Below, in pieces: positions 33,185-46,554 of a stretch of DNA of 64,000 bases. The stretch's first letter is position 1. Every line of letters begins with the position of its first letter. A model generated the notes under the pieces. The model was not told the origin of the DNA and did not search any database. It saw only the letters and a list, made by a program, of their open reading frames with translations. The DNA comes from Guadua angustifolia. Lineage: Eukaryota; Streptophyta; Magnoliopsida; Poales; Poaceae. Where the stretch lies: NCBI GenBank assembly GCA_036346375.1, contig JAYEVE010000073.1, positions 806,001-870,000 of the forward strand, given 5' to 3'. The position numbers were made by a program, and so were the translations under genes.

Positions 33185-36100
33185 TGTAATACCCCGAAAT
33201 CGTTTTTCTGGGTTTTTGGGCGAAATTGAAAAGTTTTGTCGCCTCGTAGATAATAATTTTATTAGTGGTTTTGGTAATCTCCCTAGTTTTTCGGGTGAGG
33301 TCTTTGGAGCCGTTTTGTTTGGCGGTAAGTTGTATTTTCTTGTCAGTTGTCGTTTCCTGCCAAGAGTTGAAATTTATTTGGTTCGCGCTAGTGGTAAAAG
33401 TTGGATTTTTGGTTTTTAGGAAGGGTATTTTCGGAATTTCCCCCTCCCTCACCTAATATCTCTTTCCTCCCTTACTTGTGTGGCTGACAAAGCTTGGAGG
33501 GCTGCATTTTTTCCCAACGCCTGGCCTCCTCCCACCTCATCGGCGTCTCCCCAAAGACCTCGGCTCCTGGCCGAGCCACCCCACGGTGACTTGCTTCTTC
33601 TCTGGTGGCGTGCCTTGCCCTCCCCGCCGGCTACTTCCTCACTGGTCGAGCTCCGTGGCTGGCGCCTAGCTCCCTCCTGGTTCCCCTGCGTGGCGGCGCT
33701 TCTGCTTGTCTTTGGCGATGCCTCACCCCAGCCCGGCTCCTTCTCCTCTTCCCCACAGAGAGCAATGCGGTGGTAGCAGCAAAAGAAGAAGAACAAGGGC
33801 AGCGGCATGAGGAAGAAGAATGCAAAGATCACCGACAAGCAAGAGCAAAGAAGAAGAAGTAGATCCAAGAATGCTTCCCTCAAGCCAGCTCGCGCCGATC
33901 TTCCTTCCCTCCATGATCTTCCTTTCCTCCTACCAAGTGCCTCTCCTTCCTTCTGTGGTGAGGCTCAACCCTAGATTTCATGGAAAAGCTTGGTTTTTAG
34001 TATGCATGCCAAGTGTTTGATGAAATGCATGCTTAGAGTATAGATGTTTCTTTGTGCCTACCATGTGTTCGATGTAATGCCTAGAAGATTTATGATGTGG
34101 TATTTTAGTGATTTCAGTGTGTCAGGTTGAGGCACGGGATGGGAAGGCAAGAATCGATGCATTTCTATTGTGTGCATACCTGTATATCCATGCCTGCTAG
34201 TTTATATTTCTATTGTGAGCATGAGTAAAATTATGAGGTTTGATTAAGGGTAGGGTTATCTATGATTTTGTCTTTTCATTTGATTGCTTACCCAGATGAT
34301 TTCTTTTGTTTTTGAGTATTGTTGGAAGATCGCGGGTTGTTTCTCTGAGATTCCTGTTGGCATATGAACAATTTGTTTTACGGTGCTCTTTAGTGCTTCA
34401 TTTCTTGGCTCAAGGAACTCATACAGGACTATGCATAGATGTGTTGGAATCTTGAGCCTAACTTTAATGTAATCTTGAATTAGTAAGCATGCAGTTATAT
34501 GTGTATATATATGTACACTTGATGGATCTGAAGAGTATGAATCTGTGGATTTGGATGCTCTTATTCCAAACAGAGAATGCATTAATTGATGGTGTCTCAC
34601 GCATAGCTTCTAAAAATACGTGTCTTATCTTGCTAGAAATTGTGGAGTGTTCTTATGGAATTTATATGTGTATGGTGTCTCACTAAGAGATTCATTTTGG
34701 CAGCATTTTAGTCCTTAATGTTTTTATTCATATGTGCTAGTATTTTGTTTAGCCAATTATTCGTGGATTTTGCTTGTTCTGCTTCCCCGCATGGGTTTGG
34801 AGTTGAATCACTAAACCTAGGTTATGCAAAAGAGTCGACTTCTTTTGTCGTTGGTGTCAATTGCGCATAGAGTTATGTTGGATGATTATTGTTTATTTGC
34901 AGGGGAGGTCCTATCGGGTGTGGCCTCAATCGTATGCCACTCCATTCTCCGTCGGTAAAGGCAAGTGCATTCCCTAAATCGTGGCTAGGATGATTAATTA
35001 ATTGTTTGCTTTTAGCATAAGAAACTGCCGATGAATACGCAAGAGGTAAGCTTTGCTTGGCTATAACTAGAAAATGGTTCCTTGTATGAAAATGCTTATA
35101 ATGATTAAATGGTTAAGGGAATGGCTGCAAGTACATCGAGCTGTGTGCCTAAGTGAGTTGTTCATTTCTATTTATCTGATCAGGGCTAATGTATATTGAT
35201 TGTGGCAAGTGCATTGTATCAGTTGTGGCTTAGGTGGCCACTAGGTTTTACAATAATGCATTTATCCATGTATTGTTTTAATATTGTCATGTTTGGTTTT
35301 GCATGCGATATACGGAATGAGAATGGTTAATTGGTTATGCTGCATCCCTGGATTGATTGTTATGTGTGATGTTAATGAATTTCGTCTAGATGCCGTGATT
35401 GACATATCGCTAAATTTTACTTTCATATTCCGGTTCGCTAGTTTGATAGGCTAGTGAGTATACTGAAAGTATGGGATTGGATTGCGAAAATGATTTGATT
35501 TATGAACAAGATTGATGGAGTTAGTAACTACTCGAGTGTTGGTGATGTGAGTATGAATATGAATGTTGAGGATGTGATTACTGAATGTTGAGAATGTGAT
35601 TGGTGAGTTTTGAGAAAGTGATTACGAGTGATGAGGATGTAGTTTGCAAATTGCTTTATGTTAATTGCATCTGCGCATTCATGATGGAAGAGGCGACCCA
35701 TTCTGATGTGGGCCTCTGTGCTCACATGTAGTGGGCACGAAAGTCCTACCTCGTAGTCTCATATACGTGGTTGTATGGGAGCGAGTCAGTAAGAGTAGGC
35801 ACCCTCCACCACGGGGTGGAAGGGGAACGAGAGGGTGCACACCGACGGGTGTGCACTCGGCCATACCGGTATATGCTAAAAGAGGAGATGAGCATGCATG
35901 ATGCATCATATGCATGGAAATTGTGCAATCTGCATTGTATTGCCAATGATGGATCGTGTTTTATGAGTTGATTATGATGTATGGCATATTTGCATCGCAA
36001 TGCATTATAACGATGATTTTGAGTTAAATGGAAAGGTGTCGAGTTGGATCGAGTCGTGGCCTCATCCAAAAGATTAAAGAGATAGGTGTCGGGTTTAGAA

Positions 36101-36942
36101 ATGAAGTGAAATAGATAAGCATGCATGATGCATTACATGATTGTAGAAGTGTGATTGATTATCCAGAATTTGTGTTCTCATGTCTGTGTGATGTATTATG
36201 CATATTTGTATTTCCATGTTTGGGTAATGGATTATGCATATTCTGTACTTTCATGTCTGTGTGATGGATTGCGCATATTCTGTATTTTCATGTCTGGTTG
36301 CAAGATATGATTTATGTTTACAGGTTATATGTTACGCTTCTTTGTCGAGGAGTTGTGAACTCCGTCAAGACGAGCGCGGGGTTGGTTTGGAGAACTAATT
36401 TTTACACTTCTGTTTTATCCACTTGCTGTTCTTATTTAAGAATGATTATTATGCTCTTTAGTAGGAAAATGTGATTGGCTATGAAATTATTCTTTGATGT
36501 ACTTTGCTGAGTCCTGAACTCACGCTTGTCTACTTCCTGCTCTAGGTACCTTGAAGCTGTCTCGCCGGGATGGGAGTAGTAGCACGTGCACGGCTTCAGT
36601 CACTACCTCATTTAAATTACTTGTAAAGTCTGGCTGTAATTAATAAGGTTGTAATGTGCTGCTAGTCGTGGTGGAGTTTATTACCGTCTATTGGACGTGT
36701 GATTGGTTAACTAAGGACCTGCTAGAATGATATCATATTATCTGCATGTTTTCTGTCTGCTGAGTGGATGTCCTCTATTCTAGAGAAGTCATGCCGAAAT
36801 TTTGTAAATTTCGGTGACTTAGTTTTCTTAGGCCAGTTAAGAGTTTAGTGATTAAATTCAGTTCAATCTCTTCGTAGATGTGTCGTTCGTATTTTGGAGT
36901 TTTTGGTAGCATTCGCGGTGCGCTTGGCGCCGGGGTGTTACA
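33185..36942 (+). repeat. Fam-B 3' LTR (3.76 kb)
   Basis: Starts TGTAATACCCCG and ends CGGGGTGTTACA. The two termini form a 12-base inverted repeat with one mismatch, longer than usual for LTRs. Collinear with the 5' LTR except for the 44-bp duplication and many small differences in the C-rich part. Hairpin 2 is at 35835-35856, the 37-bp array at 36179-36288, hairpin 1 at 36508-36522. Confidence 0.92.
36508..36522 (+). other. Conserved LTR hairpin, Fam-B form
   Basis: TGAGT, CCTGA, ACTCA; the 3' LTR counterpart of 30219. Confidence 0.65.
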
Positions 36943-36947
36943 CACAA
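36943..36947. other. Target-site duplication, right (CACAA)
   Basis: CACAA directly after the LTR end GTGTTACA; pairs with 26824-26828. Confidence 0.9.
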
Positions 36948-37859
36948 TCTAGGAAACTCCAAGCCAAGCAAGCATTAGGAGCACCACCATCAGCAAGTCA
37001 TCCATTCCCAAGCACACACAAGCACAAGCCACTAGTTGGTGGAGAATGTTGGTGAAGGACATCATGGCTCGTCGATATATCGGGGTTGGAGATCTAATGT
37101 TGGAATAGTGATAAATATTCTGGAGCCTCATAGGATGAGGTCACTATAGGTAAAGTGATATAAATCTGCGCAGGGTCCAATCATGAATTTATGTCTATCT
37201 CCTAGGTTGGAGGCTACGGAAACGAAGTCTGTCTTATCTACTAGTGTTTGCAGCTATTTTCATAATTAAAATATGCAAGCCTTAAAGAAAACCTAAAACC
37301 TAATTTCTATAAAATGGAGTTTGAGGAGGTGAACATTGGATGGATATAAGAGGAATTCATTTATTGCATTTACTATCAATGCTTGTTGAATATTTTTGTA
37401 CTCAATCTTGCTAAATCCCCTTTGCTCGAGAGAATGTCTCCAATGGTCAAGTGCCCGATTGGAACATAGATCCCAATGGACTTGCATACGAGGCATGCAT
37501 TGAGGGGCACCATCAAAATCAGAACTTGAAGGATATGAGCTACTTGGAAGGCTAGATGGTTGGATAGACCATTCATCGACTTCGTTAGTCCTTGGAGCAA
37601 TTAGTACTTTTATATTATATTTTTATTGTATTTGGATTGTATGTATAATTAATATACTAGAATTGTAGCCCTGTGTGGCAATGGATTGTAATAAGTTTCC
37701 ATTTCAGTCTCTAGTTATTATTCTGTTGCAACACTCTAAACATAGTGTATTAACTAATAAAATGTTGGGTGAGCTCGATGTTTTGATTAGTTAATATGCT
37801 GAGATTCACGTAATTATCTTAGAGTAATGGTGTGTTACTATCGCTATCCTAGGCTAAAT
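36948..37859. other. Unassigned, possibly low-copy DNA right of the Fam-B LARD
   Basis: Continues the sequence interrupted at 26828. Overlapping minus-strand frames of about 70 codons lie at 37293-37600; neither matches a domain I know. No LTR-family similarity is visible until about 37860. Candidate remnant of a host gene or an unrecognised element. Confidence 0.3.
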
Positions 37860-38273
37860 ATGTGGGTCGCCACTCAGGTGTAGATTTCTCCATTTCTTCA
37901 ACTAAATGATGATTAATGCAAGATGAGCGCATAAAGTACTCTGTAAGTTGTGTACACAGAATGTAGAGTCATTTACTACATGCCAATCTTAAACAAAGGA
38001 TATGGCTTTAGGGTTTACTTTGCAGAAGGCAACATTTATAAGAATAAGATAAATAGATTGAAAGAACAATTTAAAACAATACGGTAATAATAGATTAACA
38101 AGAAGTTTCACTGAGTTTCACAAATCTTCACATCGCCTATACCAATTATCCACATAGCCAATCTTCCTAGTTTTGTTTTATAAAAATACCCCTAACATGA
38201 AATCCCCGAGCACGTCCATGACCGCAGACATGGCTATTCGAATAGATCTGGTAAACATTCTATAGAGGTTGTA
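37860..38273 (-). repeat. Old Fam-C LTR fragment
   Basis: Diverged match to the Fam-C LTR stretch at about 50700-51130 (shared strings include GGGTTTACTTTGCAG-like and CCATGACCGCAGACATGGC-like parts). Cut at 38273 by the younger Fam-C LTR that starts TGTCGAGACC. Confidence 0.5.
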
Positions 38274-38561
38274 TGTCGAGACCCGAATGTGCAAATCTGG
38301 ATCCTCTGTGTATATCGCACTAGTCCAGGATCATGCTAGTGCACACAGGCTTAATATCGGTAAATATCACAATCATACGCAGCGGATATAATATGAAAGA
38401 CATATATATTAAATAATACTAGTTAAATGACCTTATGACCAACTTACATGACTATGCCTTGCTAGGTAGAATAACAAATTAAACTACAGCGGAATGAAAA
38501 CGTAGATAAGCCTCTCAGTATACCACAGGCAACTAACAAGGCTCGCACCCTAGCATGCGTC

Positions 38562-38806
38562 CCTTCTTGGTACTCCTCCAAGCTGATGTAGACTTCTCAA
38601 CTGGTGATGTTGTTGTTGGTAAGGGTGAGTACTTAAAGCACTCAACGAATTGTACACAGAATACAATTCTATTGTAACTATATTCCTTCTTGGTACTCCT
38701 CCAAGCTGATGTAGACTTCTCAACTGGTAATGTTGTTGTTAGTAAGGGTGAGTACTTAAAGCACTCAACTAATTGTACACGAATACAATTCTATTGTAAC
38801 TATATG
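38562..38806 (-). repeat. 123-bp tandem duplication in the Fam-C LTR
   Basis: Two units starting CCTTCTTGGTACTCC at 38562 and 38685. Each unit includes one conserved hairpin (38626-38644 and 38749-38767), so this LTR carries the structure twice. The units differ at a few bases. Confidence 0.9.
38749..38767 (-). other. Conserved LTR hairpin, Fam-C form
   Basis: On the minus strand TGAGTGC, TTTAA, GTACTCA, followed by CCCTT. One stem pair becomes G-U in the element's RNA sense, so pairing is kept. A second copy lies at 38626-38644. Confidence 0.65.
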
Positions 38807-39688
38807 CAAGGCTTATTCTAAAGGAAAAGCTAATGAGACTATTTTGCATTAAAGCAACATTTAAAACAAGTACAATAAATAGATTGTAAAAATAGTAAAA
38901 CAAATAACAATAGATAATAATTTTAGAATTTCTCAAGTAAACTAGGTTTCTAATCCTAAGTCAAATTTCCAACCTTCCATATGGCAAACTGCCATCCCAT
39001 CCAGTTTTCATTTTATTAAACTAACTCTTGACTGTAATTCCTGAGCATTGCTCAATATCACGACCATGGCTATCCGAATAGATTTACACTCTGCAGAGGT
39101 TATGCACTTTATCCACATGACATGATCATCTCTTGGTGCCTCCGGATTAACACACTTCCTTTAGTGTTAGTAGAGAGATCATGACAAAGCCTTTACAAAG
39201 CTCTGCCTTAATCTAGTACTACCTGCTAAGGTTTCAACACTGGTGGGTCTGACACACATCCAGGGCCCCTCTTGTGCCATGTGACTTGATCCATAACTCG
39301 ACTCACACCGCCATTGATAGTACCAAGCTAAGACATTGCAAATTAATTAGCTAGGCTGTCCCATACTAGACATGTGGTTGTATGATTGATTCAGATCAAA
39401 GGCTTTGAGACGACCCCCGTTTTTACACAGAATGCAAAAACGGAAATCTAATGTGCTTGCAGTACTAGTCCCTGAATCTGTAGCTAGCACGCACATTTCA
39501 ACAATTGGAATCACAACCATACATTACAATAATTAAGCGGAAACGATTATACAAATAAATATTACAACTCAGAGCATATAGCAGCAAAAGAAGCAAGGCC
39601 TTGTAGTGTACCCATCCAATCTCACATGCAACTGACCAGGCATAAATCCTTAGAAAGATCGCTTCAAAGAAGAACCCGCAACCTGCGA

Positions 39689-40329
39689 ACAGGGGTGCAA
39701 ACGGAGCAGATAATTCCCGACCGACCGAAGACCGAATTCGTTTAAAATCCGATTCGAATCCGAAAAAATGATATCCGGTTATATACGGTTATAACCGGAT
39801 TCGATCCGGATTCGAATCTGCCTATCCGAAAAAAATATGGGGTAAGATATGGAAAGAGAAGTATCCGATCCGTATCCGATCCATATCCGCATATCCGAGA
39901 TATCCGAAAAATATCAGTGTAAATGAGTGCAATAGATATCCGATAACAGATCCAATAAACAAAAACATTCTACATCATATAAGTTCATATGTTGATTGGA
40001 ATTATACTTGGCTGCATATTATTCTTATATAGGGAAGGCAACTATTATTGAATTTGAAACACTTATATGTCTCCAAGGTTCTAGTAAAGTTTTGTGTATT
40101 TAATATGCGCGACATATATGGTTTTCGCTTTCACGCATTATCCGACTAACTATTCAGAATCGAGACTAACCGTGATCCAAACGATCAGATTCGCTCCGTA
40201 TTCGCGATCAAGTAATCCGATTCAGATTCGAATCCCGACCGCTCAGATCCGATTCTATATCCAAGAAAAAATTTGGAATAGGATACGGAATGAGCGAAAT
40301 CTGTTCGTATCCGATCCGTTTGCACCCCT
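39689..40329. mobile_element. hAT-type non-autonomous element (MITE-like)
   Basis: 641 bp with terminal inverted repeats AGGGGTGCAAACGGA and its complement TCCGTTTGCACCCCT. It is flanked by the 8-bp direct repeat ACCTGCGA (39681-39688 and 40330-40337), the duplication size of hAT transposases. Subterminal regions are full of ATCCGA/TCGGAT repeats. No transposase frame. Boundaries are uncertain by two bases at the left, where AC precedes AGGGG. Confidence 0.85.
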
Positions 40330-40396
40330 ACCTGCGACGAAAATGAAGACTCGAAGCCTCACTAACTCAACCACCTACATAATAATTAGGCAAGGG

Positions 40397-40415
40397 TGAG
40401 TACTTTACGTACTCA
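40397..40415 (-). other. Conserved LTR hairpin
   Basis: Minus strand TGAGTAC, GTAAA, GTACTCA in the A2 LTR, followed by CCCTTGCC. Confidence 0.7.
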
Positions 40416-43400
40416 GCAAGACTTGAGCAAAACCTATAATACATGCAGCCATTTCAAAAGAAAGGCTTCTCTGCTTATTTTGTAAAAGCTAATTTCATTT
40501 GTAAATCAAGTTATTTGCAAACGAAAATTTTAAGAGCAAGATTGATTGATAATAAATAAGTAAAGCATAATAACACTCACAATCCTCCATGATGTGAGCG
40601 ATTTAATCATCAAATCCTCGAAATCCATCAATGTCACTCTTCGACTTAAAGCACAGCTTGCAAAAGCAGATGATACCAACCCTTTTGAAAATAATAAAAC
40701 ATCTAACTCGATCGGTTCGCTAAGACACCCATGACCGCGGTACGCTAATCAATTAGATTTAAACTCGCAGAGGTGTACAATCGACCCACAAGACATGACC
40801 TTTTCTTTTTGCTACGCTTCACATCCAATTGTAAGCGTGAGCGTAATGTTCATGACGAAAACCTTTACATTACCTAATTTAACTTTGCACCACTGACGGA
40901 CGTTGGACCCATACCATTATAGAAGAACTCAGAGCATAGAAATGTTGGAACTTCCCAAGTATGGCGTACACGTTGTATTAGCAAGTGTGGCTCCCAACAC
41001 CTCTGTGGGCACCCGTCGAGCAAACCTTAAAAAGGAGTGCCCGCACTACTTCGGCCTTCCAAAATGCAAAGTTAAACTAGATAACTTAATCGGTTTAAGG
41101 CTGCCCCATCCCAACACTTGTGGTTTGTACGGTTTTTTCTTGGATCATACAACACGATGTTCGGTACTTAATCCGACACGGGAAATAATCTCCCCCTACA
41201 CTACGTGCACTTACATTTGCACAACCGGCTATTGCCAATAATCGCCCGCATCTAAACATAGTTTTATTTTGGGTTTTTAATCAAACTATCTGCAACCCAC
41301 AGTGCCATTTTCAATGTTTTCCAGGAAACAATTTTAATCTGATCATTTACATCACTGATTCTAAAGCATGGCTAAGCATGAATAATATGAGCGTATATAC
41401 CCATGATGACATTAAGTAATGCCTATCCTCAATCTATGGTTATCAAGGCTCACATGTTCATAATCATCAAAGGAGATTCACGAGACAACAGGTATAACTA
41501 CCAAATCCACAAGATAGCAATTTACATAAAGTAATCGCATGCATAAAACAATTTGATGCACAAAAGGAATATAAAATACTGGGATCAATATGGTCAAAGG
41601 ATGCTTGCCTTGCTTATTTGTCATTTACGATGAAGAAGAGGATTGCGGTTGACGACGGCATTTACGAAGCTAGAGACGTCGGGTTCTACGCTACGATCAA
41701 CGGAAATAAAGCAAAACACTAACTTCAATAAGGGCAAAAAGAAAGGAGATAGCAAGATCAAATAAAACTCTTTACAAAAACAGGATTGCTCTTTTATGAA
41801 TTTATAAATTTTAATTTACTTAATTCAAGATGCAAAGATAGGTTAAGATTAAATAGAGTTAATCATTAGTTGCAAGCTTTCATTGATTTACTATTCATAA
41901 TATGAGTTATGTCAATCCTTATCACTTACGGGTTTTGCTCTATTAGGATTCAGAGTCAAAGCAAGATAAAATCAAGAGTATTTTCTAAGATTATGTAGAT
42001 TATACCCCAAAGATCAATTCTAGATTATTCTTTACCAAATTCAGATTTAGATGAATTGCTTTATGAGTTAATGAAAAGGCTTAAATGATCATATTAGAGT
42101 ATGAATGATTAGCTCTTTATCTTCAAATGATTTTGCTTAGAATTAATCTCATGCAAGTTAAATCTATCGATTTAGGCTATCAAATTATTTTCAAGATATT
42201 TGAGAAGGTTCTCGTGATAAAAGTAACTAAACTACAGTGTTTCCTTCATTATTACCTAAAGTGTATTCATTCGCATTAAGACCTAAAGTGATGTGATAAC
42301 TTAGGTTATTCACTATTAAGATTAATGTGTAGAACCCGAGGAAGTATGGTTATTTCTTCATACTAAGATGATTTATACTTTGTATAACAGTTCTAAGCTA
42401 ATTCCATAATTTTTAGGCTTTGACTGATACATTATATTCATTGCTAAAAAGGCTTATGGCATTGTTAAGTTGACGATTATCGAATCGCCAAAAGTGAATC
42501 AAAAGGGTTAACGCTAAGGGTTTTGGCCTGATGAGATTAATAGGCAAACCTTAATGGAATATGATTCTTTTACGAGAATATGGTAGTATAAACTTCGTGA
42601 CAGCCATCTTAAACTAATTTCACCTATTTTAGTGTTTAGACGAGTTATTTTATCGATCGTTGAAATAGCATAAATGATCCCATTTGCAAATCTTAAATCG
42701 GCCAAGTTTAAATCTAAATTTCCTACTACGCGATACATGATTCTGGATCCATTTTTTAGGTATTAGCAGAGGATCATCCTAGAAATGTTTTAAAACTATT
42801 TTTACATTATTTTGGCCTTAACCTTGGTAGATTAACTATTTATTCATTGCTGATGGTTGCACTTTCTTGCATCAAAGAATGCAAGATAAGTTTTACTTTA
42901 AATATTTCTGCATAAATGGTTCTCTATTGACTCCGAAAGTTAATACAAATTATTTCCTCATTGTATGAGCTTTAATACTTTTATTTTTGTTAATGGCCAT
43001 AATAAGGTTTAATGATTATTGCAAAGTAAATAAATTAAACATTGATCAAAAATTAAATATATTTTCATGATTGAGTTGATTATAATTCCGTAGCATATTC
43101 ATATTTATTTTATGACTTTATCATTTATATTTTTCATATGTACAATAATGTTCATATTAGTGAGTTCACCTCATTTTAAAGTTATATAATAATTTTTGTT
43201 ACTCAAAAATTAAATGATTTTGAATATTTGAATACATCCTGATCCTAAAATCTCACGAATATTGATTTCATCATTTCATTAATTATTATACACAAATTCT
43301 TATTAGAAACCATATTAGTACCATAATCAAGGTTTAAATTAAATAATTATACAGCAGTTCAAAAATTAAATATTTTTATATATTCAGATTCTTTCTCATT

Positions 43401-46029
43401 TTATATGAGCATACAAATTTATTTCACTGGGATTGAAACTATATCTCAAAAGATATTCAGAAATGCAATTTCAGCCGATTAGTAAATGCATACAGAAATG
43501 GGAATACGTTTTCTAAGTGGAGAGGCGCCTTTTACCCCTTTGAGCTCAAGTCTTCAGTGCCACAGACAATGGGGCCCCGCCGATCAGAGAGACAGAGCAG
43601 GGGATGGCCTAGGGCTTCGCTGTCGGTGACTCTCCGGCGAAACTCCGGTGAAGGCGAGGACATGGGAAGCCGTAGCTCGGCAAACCACACCCGGAGCTGG
43701 AATCAATTCGGTTGGAGGCGCAGCAGAGAGGTGCGCGAGCTTGCACAAGCGGCAGCCATGGCGGTGTCCAAACAGAGAAGACAAGAGAGATCGAATCGGT
43801 TCAAATCGATGGGATATTAAGCATCTAGAGATCACCGGGAGTCCATTTTTGAGGTTTACCTGAAGGAAGAATCTCCGAGCTGAGCCGCCTGTAATACCGC
43901 AAATGTTTTTCCCCTCTCTCTCTCTCTACCTTTTTGTGTGGTTGTTATTGGTGGGAGGCCAGGCCGATATTTTTTCTTCACTGGCCATCCCCGCCGGCTC
44001 TCCGGCGCCTCCCACCGATGCTCTCTGGCGCCTCCCGCCGGCTTCTTCCCGAGCTCCCTCCTGCTTTGCTTCCCATCGGTTTCCTGGCGCCTCCTCGATT
44101 GCTTCTCGTCGGCGCCTCCCACTGAGCTTGCCTGGCCGACGCCCCGGCCATGACACCGGCGATGCCGCTGCCTGCGCCCTGGCAGCTCCTCGCGTGGTTC
44201 CTTCCCACAGCTCCCTCCCACAGCCTCCTCGGCGTGGCTTCCTCCGTGGCCATCCTCCCTCCCACGGCCATGTCCCCCATCTCCTCTTCTCCATGGGTGT
44301 GAGATTGGAGGTATACCTTGTTCTTGGGGAATTTTGGCATGCATGTGAGGTGTTTGTGATAATGCCTAGAAGGTTTAGGGTTGTTGATTGTGTGTGCATA
44401 TACTATCTTGATTAGGGTCAATTCATGAGCTATGAACTCTTTACGTGTATTACATCTGATGTATGGGTGGGCATCGATGATCGATCTGTATTCGAGGTGT
44501 ACTAGTTTGAAGTCGTAGGATCATGTGGAATCTGAACATGACTATAGTCTGTTGTTCAACTTGGAATGTTGGATCATCTTTGCTTAATATGGTGTCATTG
44601 CTGGAAATTTTAGAGTGAATGATCTCTGCTGCATTATGTTTAGGTATGCAAAGGATCGCTTAAAACATCAAGATAAATGATAGTTTTATTTTAAATTCCA
44701 ATATGGACCGATGGTGTGAAGGGTCATTTAATAGATTATAGTGCGCAAATCTTGTGCATAATCGATGTCTGAACTCATGAAGGTGTAGCTGGTATATAGG
44801 AGTCATACATGTTTGTTAAGTTTTTTTTAAAAAAAATATCTTTTCCTATTATTTATACTGATTTTACCAATGAGCTGAGCTTGAGGTAATTAGCATTATA
44901 TCACATGTACTGGCATGTTTGAAACAGGGTGCAGTGCATAGATGTGTAAGATGAAAGTTTTATGATGATAGATGAGAGTGAAATTGATCAGTTGTTGTTT
45001 CTTCTCAGGCTTTCGATTTACGATAATTCGTGTGTGTGCTCTGGGACTCATTTATGTATGGTCATCTAAGTCCATCCTCTGTGCATTGTGATCTATAGAA
45101 GTATATACATATATTTGGGAAGTGAGGTGTATGCTAGTATTTTGGTATCCTAGGAATAGAGGGTGTGTTCAAATGTTTGCATAAACGAAAAAAAAATCTT
45201 AGGACATTTAGCATGCAAAGGCCTGACTTGGTTTTATAGCACTGAATACCTTATATGCAAGATTTATACTACTACATGAATTGAAAATTCAGGTCTCATT
45301 TCCAAATTGTGGTGTGTTGCCCCTGGTTTGTCGAGCATGCATCTAAGTGGATATGAGGGATGTTTTGGTTTCGATTGCAGATATGAAGATGTAGAATTGT
45401 TTTCTTTTGTCGCTTGTACCGAGTGTGCATGAATTTGAGTTGGATGAATATTGTTTTATTCGTAGGGAAGGTTCTGTCGGGAGTGGCCTCAACCGCATGC
45501 CACTCCATTCTTTCGTCGGTAAAGACAAGTGCATTGTGTCGGCCAGGCTTAGGTGGCTACTAGATTTTACAAGAATACATTTATTCATGTGTTGCTTAAA
45601 TATTGTCGTGTTTGCTTTTGCATGCGATTTGATGCATGAGAATGGTTAGTCGGTTATGCTTTTATTTAAACCGAGTTTATATGCAAGTGTAACTCGTATA
45701 ACCCCTATACGGTATCTAGTTGATTGCTTGTGTTATGTATATGCTTGCGCAATGGTTGTGTTTGTGTTTATAAGCACGCCTAGTAGGGTAATAGCCTTTT
45801 GTGAGAAGGTAAAGTAATTTGATGCAAGTGCATCGTTGATTGAAAAGATTTGTGTCGAGAGTCGAATGTCATGATACCTTAAGATTATGGAGAGCTATCG
45901 GTTGAGATGTCATACTATTATCACTAGTATGATAGGATAATGTGAATAATGACGAGTGAGGTTTGATTAGTAAGAATGGATGATTTGGCGATCATGATAA
46001 TGGATTATGACTTTACGGGAGTATTAATG

Positions 46030-46165
46030 ATAATTGTGACCATGTAGATATGAGTGTCAAGACTATGAAATGAATGTTGAGTATCTGAATATGAGAGCCG
46101 AGAATATGAATATGAATGTTAGGAATGCGGATATGGGTATTGAGAATATGGATATGAATGTGAGG
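46030..46165 (+). repeat. Degenerate GAATATGAATGTTGAG-type minisatellite
   Basis: Irregular short units built from (A/T)ATGAATGTTGAGAATATG repeat through this stretch. A looser version occurs at 29255-29345 and 35545-35640 in the same part of the other Fam-B LTRs. Confidence 0.55.
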
Positions 46166-46554
46166 AAGGCATTTGCATATGTGCATTCATGAAAAGTGCA
46201 TTGAGCAGGCGGTGAGAACGCTATACTGATCGTATGACTAATCCGGTGTGCTCGAAGTTCCTACTCAGAGTCCCATCTATCTTGGCGAGATGGGAGCGGT
46301 GAAAGCGAGGACCCGCCATCGGGTAGCGGGCAAGTCCTATTTCGCAGGCCCTTCCATGGGATGGTTGGGTTTGAGGGTGCACATCGACGGGTGGGCACTT
46401 TCGGCAGACTGCACGATGCATCGAAAAGAGCAATCATCGCATTGCATTGACAATGATGCATCATATGCATGAAAATTTGTGAGATATGCATGAGTATGGT
46501 GGTGTGAGATGAGAATTTTTGAAATGGATTGAGCATATGAACAAGAAAGCATGG

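Larger units (their letters stand above)
26829..36942 (+). mobile_element. Complete Fam-B LARD-type LTR retrotransposon
   Basis: A full element flanked by the 5-bp target duplication CACAA (26824-26828 and 36943-36947). Order: 5' LTR, primer site, 2.5 kb non-coding internal domain, polypurine tract, 3' LTR. The LTRs (3.82 and 3.76 kb) are near-identical by eye, so it inserted recently. The internal domain has no gag or pol frame on the plus strand. LTRs make up three quarters of the element. Such an element must rely on proteins supplied in trans by a relative with the same tRNA-Met primer site. Confidence 0.93.

Noticed and set aside
37293..37600. Two overlapping minus-strand frames as a gene
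   Set aside because: Short, mutually overlapping in different frames, and no domain recognised; kept only as unassigned DNA.
43557..44421. Overlapping long frames on both strands spanning the solo-LTR start
   Set aside because: They cross an LTR boundary and its target duplication and are GC-rich low-complexity translations.
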